Assembly (NCBI GenBank): GCA_937875245.1
Contig: CALNCH010000204.1
Span: 1-5,075 of the forward strand
Origin: an uncultured Spirochaetaceae bacterium
Lineage (GTDB): Bacteria; Spirochaetota; Spirochaetia; Treponematales; Treponemataceae
DNA length: 5,075 nt
Direction: 5' to 3'
The position numbers and the translations under genes are program-made. Position 1 is the first letter of the stretch, and every line of letters starts with the position of its first letter. Below, one piece after another: positions 1 to 5,075 of the stretch. Below the pieces are notes generated by a model. That model worked only from the letters and a program-made list of their open reading frames with translations, searched no databases and was not told the DNA's origin.

Positions 1-497
1 CCTATAGAAGAGTTTAATTCTTCAGTATCAGGTGACGGTAAAGGAAACAAAAGTGAAAGCTTTGTTAAGGGTTCTATATCTGCTTTTAACAAAGGATTAA
101 TAGCAAAACACCATTTTCCCGTTTTTTCTTCTTGATATCGATATAGTAATAATCTTTCTTCTAAATTTAGTAATTTTTCATATAAATCTCCATAAGTAAA
201 ATCCGAGGAAAAAAACATACTCAGTTTTTCTTGTGAAGGAAAAGGAACACATAAAACTCCCGTTAGTAAAACAATATCTTGTTCAGATAAAAGGGAAATA
301 ATTACTTTTTTGTTCTCTTCTCGACGAAGAAAACTACTTAATTCTTCAATAAGTTTTTGTTTGTTATATGGAGTTTTTACTTCTCCCAAATACATACGAA
401 TAATCTCAAAAAAATGAGTATCTGGTAAAGTTGCAACTGACTCTCGCCATTGTACAATTTCTGCAACAGATGCTTTTTGGGATGATGAGATGGCCAT
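1..497 (-). CDS. Probable helicase-associated protein next to XPB, N-terminal part (runs off left edge)
   Basis: An uninterrupted frame opens with ATG at 497-495 and stays open to base 3, giving 165 residues beginning MAISSSQKASVAEIVQW. There is no signal peptide or membrane segment; the visible part is mostly helical, with a winged-helix-like pattern (LSEQDIVLLTGVL near residues 70-82, then a GDLYEKLLNLEERLLLYRY stretch around 104-122). The start lies 1 nt after the helicase stop codon. AGGGG at 512-508, ten bases upstream, can serve as its ribosome site, so translation is probably coupled to the helicase. In actinobacteria a protein with a Helicase_C_3-type domain is encoded next to XPB (for example Rv0862c beside Rv0861c in Mycobacterium tuberculosis), and the pattern here resembles the N-terminal region of such proteins. 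A function as XPB partner in DNA repair is inferred from this position. The domain that would decide it lies outside the window. Confidence 0.72.
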   Translation of the reverse strand, partial: MAISSSQKASVAEIVQWRESVATLPDTHFFEIIRMYLGEVKTPYNKQKLIEELSSFLRREENKKVIISLLSEQDIVLLTGVLCVPFPSQEKLSMFFSSDFTYGDLYEKLLNLEERLLLYRYQEEKTGKWCFAINPLLKADIEPLTKLSLLFPLPSPDTEELNSSI

Positions 498-498
498 G

Positions 499-2210
499 TT
501 ATATATTCCCCTGACAATCGGACTCTAAGTCTGGTATTTCATCTATAGATCGAACCATACGATACGCATATCCTTGCTCCGCTAAAAACTTTTGACGATT
601 ACTACCAAATTCTTCTTCAACGGTATTTCTGGTAATGAGAGTAATAAATCGGGAAACTCGTTCTTTAGGTCGTAAAATTCTTCCCAATCGCTGGGCTTCT
701 TCCTGACGACTCCCAAAAGTCCCTGAAATTTGTATGGCCATAGACGCATCTGGTAAATCGATAGCAAAATTTGCAACTTTTGAAACAACTAGAACTCGCA
801 ATTTTCCAGCTCTAAAATCATTGTAAATAATATCTCTATCAGAATTTGAAGTTTTTCCCGTAATAATAGGTACTTGTAACAAAGTGGCTATCTCATGTAA
901 TTGCTCTAAATATTGACCAATTATCAATATCCTGTCTTGAGAAAAACGCTCTACCAAACCTTTTACTACCAGTACTTTTGCAGGATTTTCACTGGCAATA
1001 CGATGTTTTTTTCGTAAATCTGCCACCGCATATTCAATTTCTTTTTCTGGAGAAATATCCAATCGTACTTCTACACATTCTGCTTCTGCAATCCAACCGG
1101 TTTCCAAGGTACATCATAACGTTTAGGACCAACTAGACTAAAAACATAGCCTTCGCAGTGATCTTCACGAACCAGAGTTGCGGTAAGACCAACACGTCTA
1201 ACAGCTTGTAACTCTGCAGTAACTCTGAAAACAGGAGCAGGTAAGAGGTGTACTTCATCATAAATGATTAAGCCCCAAGCTCGTTCTCGAAATAATTGAA
1301 AATGAGGATAGGGCCCTTCTTTTTCTGGCCGCCAAGTAAGAACTTGATATGTTGCCACCGTAACTGGGCGAATTTGTTTTTCTTCTCCAGTGTATTCTCC
1401 AATCTGATCGCGAGTTATACTGGTTTTATCAACCAATTCTTCAATCCACTGGTGTACAGCAGAAATATTTGTGGTAAGAACTAATGTATTGGTTTTTAAG
1501 GCATCCATAATGGCCATTCCCACTATGGTTTTACCTGCCCCGCAAGGAAGAACTATGGTACCAAATCCAGTACCTGGACCTTTATCTCCAATTAACGCTT
1601 CTGCTGCATTTTTCTGATAATTACGGACAGTAAGAGGTTTCCCCGAAACAGTTGTTTCTCGCAATGAAATCTCTAAAGGTTCCCCATCTTGCAAGGGAAC
1701 CATATCTTTTACCGGCCAGCTAAGTTTTAACAATTCTTGCTTGATTGTCCCTCGATTAGTGAGTAATAATCGAAAACCAAGTCGATCTGGTAACGGAGCT
1801 AAATACTGCCTTAATGCTCTACTTGCCTCGATTTCTTTATAAACCATGGCTTCATCAGTTACCAGAAGTAAAAACTCTTCTCCTGAAGTGCTGTCCACTG
1901 TGTCATCTGGTACTAACTGTAATTTTCCAAAACGTTGAACAACTTCTGTTATCCAAGCTGTTATTACTTGTGGAACATCAAAACGGGCATAGGTATGTAG
2001 TACTTGAATGACATCTTCGGAAGTTAATCCTGCACTACAGGCATTCCACAAAGAAAGAGGAGTTAATCGATATGTATGTAAATGTTCTGGTGAACGCTCT
2101 AATTCCGCAAAAGGAACTAAAGCTGATCTACAGTCATCTGCTTTTTCGGCATGAACATCCAAAAGCAGGGTTTTATCACTTTGAACAATTAGAGGATTAT
2201 TTGGTTGCAT
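499..2210 (-). pseudogene. XPB/ERCC3-type DNA repair helicase, frameshifted between its two RecA domains
   Basis: This is a bacterial XPB-family superfamily 2 DNA helicase in two frames. The first part (2210-1071, 379 residues) starts MQPNNPLIVQSDKTLLL, as this family does. It has the N-terminal domain (ERSPEHLHTYRLTPLSLWNA, 38-57), a Q-like motif RNYQ (196-199), Walker A GAGKT (224-228), DEVH (318-321), TAT (343-345) and the XPB-specific RED motif (348-350). It ends with eight out-of-frame residues after GPKRYDVPWK. The second frame (usable from about 1101 to 499) resumes with GWIAEAECVEVR and holds the second RecA domain: motif V around VLVVSKVANFAIDLPDA, motif VI QEEAQRLGRILRPK and the usual C-terminal FLAEQGYAY. 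Added together the parts cover a full family-length protein of about 570 residues. The ATG lacks an obvious Shine-Dalgarno site and lies 11 nt after mgtC. Without the break it would unwind DNA in nucleotide excision repair or transcription-linked repair. Motif preservation suggests a recent lesion, a sequencing error, or a functional two-chain form. Confidence 0.9.
1096..1107 (-). other. Frameshift junction in the XPB gene
   Basis: Reading leftward, CCT TGG AAA (P-W-K) ends at 1101, and the next canonical residues G-W (GGT TGG) begin at 1098 in another frame, leaving only two bases (CC) between them. XPB proteins usually have about five residues here (for example a D-I-E-A-Q-like stretch), so roughly 13 nt are missing, or 10 nt if this lineage has four residues. 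The surviving TTGGAAACC reads as L-E-T in the downstream frame and as W-K upstream. A deletion between two TTGGAAA copies could leave exactly this sequence, but the ancestral repeat is inferred, not seen. TTG at 1107-1105 is the only start-like codon of the downstream frame here, and it has no ribosome site. Confidence 0.8.
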
Positions 2211-2221
2211 AACAGTATATT

Positions 2222-2929
2222 TTAGTCTGTAAGCCGAAATTCTTCAAGCCGACCAATTTGTTTTATTTGATTTACTAGCTCAACTACATCTACTGTTGGT
2301 GGTGCTTTTACAGAAAAAGTAATGCTAAGATGCTTTTGACCCATAAGTCGGGTAACATCAGTATTAATTATATATAAACCAAAAGAAGTAATAATCTTGC
2401 TAAGATCTTCAAAACTTACTTTGTTATTATCAAAAACTAAATAGAGTTTTTTTGTTAATTCAGCTGGAAAATACTTGTCTTCAAGTTTTTCGATATACAC
2501 TAAAGCAACTACACAAATAAAAAGAGTCATCATTGCAGGAAGCACCATCCCAGCTCCTATTGCCAACCCTAGTGCTGCGGATACCCAAATAATTGCAGAG
2601 GAAGTTAATCCTTTTACATTAAGTCCTTGGCGAAGAATAGTACCACCGCCTAAGAATCCAATACCAGAAACAACTTGAGCTGCAATTCGAGCAGGATCCC
2701 CTTTCCCTTCAGGAGCAAGGTTTGTAGAAACAAAAACAGATAAAATCATTAACAGACATGATGAAACACAAATAAGGACAAGAGTACGAATTCCAACTGT
2801 TTGTTGTCGCATTTTTCGTTCAATTCCCAGAATAGCCCCCGATAAAAAACTACAGATAATTCGTACTAAACAAGCATACCATGTAATATTTACACCAAAA
2901 AACATATCGTAAATTGTATCAAAATTCAT
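2222..2929 (-). CDS. MgtC/SapB family inner-membrane protein with C-terminal ACT-like domain
   Basis: A complete 235-residue MgtC/SapB-family protein. Hydrophobic segments lie near residues 17-36, 48-68, 81-98 and 110-146. Family signatures are present: GIERK (35-39), GIRT (46-49), the DPARIAAQVVSGIGFLGGG block (78-96) and the VKGLTSSAIIW segment (105-115). Residues from about 158 form a soluble tail (KKLYLVFDNNKVSFEDLSKII, then a strand-helix pattern to the end), matching the ACT-like regulatory domain of the longer family members. The start ATG has a good ribosome site, AGGA at 2940-2937, seven bases upstream and inside the last codons of the preceding gene, so translation is probably coupled. 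MgtC proteins in pathogens affect magnesium-limited growth, phosphate or ATP homeostasis and survival in macrophages; biochemical activity of the wider family is unsettled. No magnesium-responsive leader is visible, because the gene is internal to an operon. The gene name mgtC is withheld because orthology to the virulence protein cannot be told from sequence alone. Confidence 0.93.
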   Translation of the reverse strand: MNFDTIYDMFFGVNITWYACLVRIICSFLSGAILGIERKMRQQTVGIRTLVLICVSSCLLMILSVFVSTNLAPEGKGDPARIAAQVVSGIGFLGGGTILRQGLNVKGLTSSAIIWVSAALGLAIGAGMVLPAMMTLFICVVALVYIEKLEDKYFPAELTKKLYLVFDNNKVSFEDLSKIITSFGLYIINTDVTRLMGQKHLSITFSVKAPPTVDVVELVNQIKQIGRLEEFRLTD

Positions 2930-2931
2930 AT

Positions 2932-3648
2932 TTAATTCCTAAAAAGTTTACCTGATGATAATTTTGCCCCTTTTTCAACCCATTGAAAAGAATTTTTACT
3001 TTTCTTTTGGGTAAAATTATCTGCAAAATCTTCTAAATATGGGAATAACCAAGATCCCAATGAAACATCATGTTCTGTATTATTTTCTACAAGAAGAACG
3101 GGAATTTTAGCAGTTGAAAATTGAGCTGCACAATTTTCTGCGAAGGTTTTAAATGCTGCTTCCATAGCAGAAACAAAGGGACTGGCTTTTTTTATTCCCT
3201 GAACAGCCTTTGAATTATTTTTTGTTATTGAAAGAAAAGAGGGGCTGCTATTTAGTACATAACAAAGAACACCTTTTTCTTTTAATACAAATCGATTGTA
3301 TAATTCTGCGGTAACATAGGAGTATCCTAAGAACATATTATCAACACCACGTGCTAATACATCAGCCGTAAGTTTTTCATATTCTTGAATAAAGGAATAC
3401 GTATCAAAAAACAAAATACCACAATCCAAAGACTCTAAAGCTGTTTCTGTTTTTAATACCATAGAACGAGCAGATACAGGTGAAGAAGGATGCCACAAAA
3501 AACTCATAGAAGGAGCTTTTGGCCTTAAAATTTCCGTATCTTCTATATTTGTAGCAGAAACTACAATTTTTCCCTCGTCAACTGCAGAATTAACAAATTC
3601 AGGATCTTGGGAGTATTCTTTTCCAACAACTAAAAGGGTTTTTATCAT
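2932..3648 (-). CDS. Degenerate short-chain-dehydrogenase-like (Rossmann) protein, function unknown
   Basis: A 238-residue soluble protein, probably cytoplasmic, that I do not recognise as a named family. Its layout follows the SDR fold: a first strand at once (KTLLVVG, 3-9), a second strand after DEGKIVVSATN (24-34), a strand GILFFDT (77-83) where SDRs have N-N-A-G, a helix around 93-121, strand GVLCYVLNSS (126-135) where the catalytic Ser strand sits, a helix SPFVSAMEAAFKTFAENCAA (156-175) where the Tyr-x3-Lys helix sits, and a strand IPVLLVEN (182-189). The glycine-rich cofactor motif is absent (VGKEYSQ in its place) and so is Tyr-x3-Lys, so it is unlikely to be an active dehydrogenase; the fold assignment rests on pattern only. 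An in-frame TGA lies four codons before the ATG, with no start codon between, so the ATG at 3648 is the earliest possible start. It is the first gene of the leftward cluster, 2 nt before the MgtC-family gene. Confidence 0.8.
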   Translation of the reverse strand: MIKTLLVVGKEYSQDPEFVNSAVDEGKIVVSATNIEDTEILRPKAPSMSFLWHPSSPVSARSMVLKTETALESLDCGILFFDTYSFIQEYEKLTADVLARGVDNMFLGYSYVTAELYNRFVLKEKGVLCYVLNSSPSFLSITKNNSKAVQGIKKASPFVSAMEAAFKTFAENCAAQFSTAKIPVLLVENNTEHDVSLGSWLFPYLEDFADNFTQKKSKNSFQWVEKGAKLSSGKLFRN

Positions 3649-3654
3649 TTTACC

Positions 3655-3684
3655 AGTATATCACTTCATGAAAGAAGATTGCAA
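3655..3684 (-). promoter_or_regulatory. Extended -10 sigma70-type promoter of the leftward operon; predicted leaderless start
   Basis: On the minus strand TTGCAA (3684-3679) is followed by an 18-nt spacer and TATACT (3660-3655), with the extended element TGA just upstream (3663-3661). Six bases (GGTAAA) separate the -10 from the ATG at 3648, so a start seven bases after the -10 falls on the A of the ATG. No convincing Shine-Dalgarno site is present. The -10 is five of six to consensus and the -35 four of six. Confidence 0.65.
3665..3672. promoter_or_regulatory. Short palindrome in the leftward promoter spacer, possible operator
   Basis: TTCATGAA is a perfect 8-bp palindrome lying between the -35 and -10 elements of the leftward promoter, a position where a repressor would block it. 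It is short and could be chance in AT-rich DNA. I see no second copy at the rightward promoter. Confidence 0.2.
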
Positions 3685-3701
3685 CGAAGAAATATAAATC
3701 A

Positions 3702-3731
3702 TTGACCGGTAGCCTTTCAATCTGGTATCCT
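3702..3731 (+). promoter_or_regulatory. Extended -10 sigma70-type promoter of the transporter gene; predicted leaderless start
   Basis: TTGACC (3702-3707), an 18-nt spacer and TATCCT (3726-3731), with the extended element TGG at 3723-3725. TACCCC then leads directly to ATG at 3738, so the predicted transcription start is the A of the start codon. There is no purine-rich ribosome site. The geometry equals that of the leftward promoter; 17 bases separate the two -35 boxes, back to back. Confidence 0.6.
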
Positions 3732-3737
3732 TACCCC

Positions 3738-4967
3738 ATGAAAATTTGGATTAAATACCTTTTAGGCGTTACTCTTGGAATTTTAATGGCAATTATAATT
3801 CCTTTTACTTCTGTAACTGCTTCAAATCTTTTACAGTTTTTTACAGAACTTTCTTTACGTGCTGGGCGATACTTTTTATTACCCTTGTTGTTTTTTAGTA
3901 TGACTGTAGCAGTTTGCGAAATAAGGGATTCCGGCAAATTGATGAAAACAGTTGTTAGAATTGGATTAACCGGCCTTTGTGTAACAGCTCTTTTAGTAGT
4001 TATTGGATTAGGTTCTGCCCTCCTTATCAAACTACCTCGTATTCCTATTTCTGTGGAAAAAGTTAATCAAACCGTATCTTTGGATATTCCACAAAAACTT
4101 TTATCTTTGTTTCCTTACAATGGGTTTGGAGCATTAAAGGATGGCTCTTTTTTATTACCTTTATACGTTTTTGCAGGATTTGCTGGAGCAGGCTTTGCCT
4201 CTGACAAATTAAAATCAAAACCAGCTTTTACTTTATTTGATTCACTGTCAAAAACTAGTTATTTAATATTATCTTTTTTTACTGATGCTTTAGCTATTGG
4301 TATGATAGCAATTTCTTGTACTTGGACCCTTACCTTTATTAATGTAATAAAATCTGGAGTTTACAATTCTTTGATTTTAATGCTTACCATTGAATTATTA
4401 TTAGTAATAGGAATTATATTACCCCTTTTACTTAAATTGGTTTGTAAAGAACTGCATCCTTATAAAGTCTTATACGCCAGTATAACCTCTCTTTTAACCG
4501 CCTTTTTCTCTGGTGATTCTAACTTTACCCTACCAGCAAACTTACGACATGCCAAAGAAAGTTTAGGAATTAGACGTCGTTCTAACGTTATCACATTACC
4601 TATTTTATCTACTTTCTTCAGAAGTGGTGCTGCAATGACCATTACCATTTCTTTTGTAGTAATTTTACGTTCCTATTCAAGTTTAGGCATTTCTTTTTCT
4701 GATGTTATGTGGATTGCAGGTTATGCCTTTGGAATTTCTTTCTTGCTTGGTGCTTTACCCACAGGAGGGCCTTACATTGCCCTTACTATCTTATGCACCC
4801 TTTACGGACGAGGTTTTGAAGCAGGTTATTTGTTATTAAAACCAGCAGCACCAATAATCTGCGCCTATGCGGCTACTATTGATGCTGCTTGTAATATGTT
4901 CTGTGCTTATTACATTGCCTCTAAACAACATATGATTGAACAAAAAGAAGTTAAATATTATATCTAA
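3738..4967 (+). CDS. Divergent SDF (sodium:dicarboxylate symporter) family transporter
   Basis: A 409-residue polytopic inner-membrane protein with the architecture of the dicarboxylate/amino acid:cation symporter family: TM1 around 5-23, the TM2-3 block RYFLLPLLFFSMTVAV (44-59), re-entrant hairpin 1 at TAFFSGDSNFTLP (254-266) with the following LRHAKESLGI, TM7 from TLP (286-288), hairpin 2 at GALPTGGPY (338-346), and TM8 around 371-393. Length fits the family. Key positions differ: the NMDGT motif of TM7 reads FRSGA (294-298), and in an ungapped TM8 alignment to the archaeal GltPh the substrate Arg397 is Ala378, Asn401 is Asp382 and Asp405 is Asn386. Acidic substrate and classical sodium coupling are therefore doubtful, and the real substrate is unknown. 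ATG 3738 is preferred to an in-frame TTG at 3702, because that TTG is part of the -35 box and would add a poor twelve-residue extension. The stop lies 1 nt from the opposing hisB stop. Confidence 0.88.
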   Translation: MKIWIKYLLGVTLGILMAIIIPFTSVTASNLLQFFTELSLRAGRYFLLPLLFFSMTVAVCEIRDSGKLMKTVVRIGLTGLCVTALLVVIGLGSALLIKLPRIPISVEKVNQTVSLDIPQKLLSLFPYNGFGALKDGSFLLPLYVFAGFAGAGFASDKLKSKPAFTLFDSLSKTSYLILSFFTDALAIGMIAISCTWTLTFINVIKSGVYNSLILMLTIELLLVIGIILPLLLKLVCKELHPYKVLYASITSLLTAFFSGDSNFTLPANLRHAKESLGIRRRSNVITLPILSTFFRSGAAMTITISFVVILRSYSSLGISFSDVMWIAGYAFGISFLLGALPTGGPYIALTILCTLYGRGFEAGYLLLKPAAPIICAYAATIDAACNMFCAYYIASKQHMIEQKEVKYYI

Positions 4968-4968
4968 C

Positions 4969-5075
4969 CTATACAATTACACCTTTGGTAGAAGGAATTG
5001 CTCCCTTTCGACGGGGATCAATTTCTACTGCCTGCCTTAATGCTCGGGATGCAGCTTTAAAAAGGCCTTCCATTT
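4969..5075 (-). CDS. hisB: Imidazoleglycerol-phosphate dehydratase, C-terminal 34 residues (runs off right edge)
   Basis: The minus strand reads EGLFKAASRALRQAV, then EIDPRRKGAIPSTKGVIV and a TAG stop at 4971-4969. This matches the C-terminal end of HisB, where the HHxxEAxFKAxxRAL helix supplies metal ligands and the protein ends in PSTKG plus a hydrophobic pair; the Glu at the start of the visible part is the Glu of HHxxE, and the two His lie outside. HisB dehydrates imidazoleglycerol phosphate to imidazoleacetol phosphate in histidine synthesis, in the cytoplasm. The C-terminus is intact. Upstream context, and whether it belongs to a his operon or is fused to a phosphatase domain, cannot be seen. 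Confidence 0.88.
   Translation of the reverse strand, partial: MEGLFKAASRALRQAVEIDPRRKGAIPSTKGVIV

Noticed and set aside
1096..1107. Programmed ribosomal frameshifting in XPB
   Set aside because: No X-XXY-YYZ slippery heptamer or evident downstream stem is present, and a slip would still leave the linker several residues too short.
1296..2011. Plus-strand open frames opposite the helicase (about 1296-1484 and 1814-2011)
   Set aside because: They lie antisense to strongly conserved helicase motifs, have no ribosome site and give no recognisable protein; the same holds for open frames antisense to the MgtC-family and transporter genes.
2211..2220. TATACT just upstream of the XPB ATG on the minus strand as an internal promoter
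   Set aside because: It lies three bases from the ATG, so the transcript would begin inside the gene, and no -35 hexamer sits at 16-18 nt; the nearest TTGAAG is about 22 nt away.
3685..3701. AT-rich spacer between the two -35 boxes as a small RNA or riboswitch
   Set aside because: It is only 17 bases, has no stem, and leaves no transcribed leader on either side.
3702..3737. TTG at 3702 as start of the transporter, adding 12 residues
   Set aside because: The TTG is the beginning of the TTGACC -35 box, it has no ribosome site, and the added residues (MTGSLSIWYPYP) do not look like a family N-terminus; ATG 3738 directly precedes TM1.
4968..5075. Right end treated as non-coding intergenic DNA
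   Set aside because: The minus strand reads a clear HisB C-terminus ending in PSTKGVIV and a stop codon.

Overview
The window is AT-rich and compact. It carries a leftward (minus-strand) gene cluster over about the first 3.65 kb, a divergently transcribed transporter, and the tail of a leftward histidine-biosynthesis gene at the right edge. A bacterial XPB (ERCC3-type) helicase, a probable helicase-associated partner, a degenerate SDR-like protein and a divergent SDF-type transporter together fit a low-GC spirochaete of the Treponema type. The hisB end argues against the strictly host-dependent, histidine-auxotrophic treponemes. The taxonomic call is inference from gene content; there is no rRNA or other marker here.

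Layout, in transcription order. From a short divergent promoter region (3649-3737) the minus strand runs through a degenerate Rossmann/SDR-like protein (3648-2932), an MgtC/SapB-family membrane protein (2929-2222), an XPB helicase (2210-499) and the N-terminal part of a probable helicase-associated protein (497 to beyond the left edge). Gaps are 2, 11 and 1 nt, so this looks like one operon. On the plus strand an SDF-family transporter runs from 3738 to 4967. It meets the leftward hisB 3' end (stop at 4971-4969) with one base between the two stop codons.

The main anomalies are these. (1) The XPB reading frame is broken in the linker between its two RecA-like domains. All motifs on both sides are intact, and the spacing shows a loss of about 10-13 nt, not a one-base slip. 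(2) Both divergent promoters have the same geometry: a TTG-type -35, an 18-nt spacer, an extended TGn -10, and six bases to the ATG. The predicted transcription start is therefore the A of each start codon, so both mRNAs would be leaderless. (3) The transporter keeps the SDF architecture but has replaced nearly all the canonical sodium-site and acidic-substrate residues. (4) The first operon gene looks like an SDR that has lost both the cofactor glycine motif and the Tyr-x3-Lys catalytic pair.

I see no mobile element, CRISPR array, tRNA, rRNA or riboswitch. I did not find a clearly new multi-gene system. The most unusual points are the mirrored leaderless promoter pair and the re-wired transporter site.
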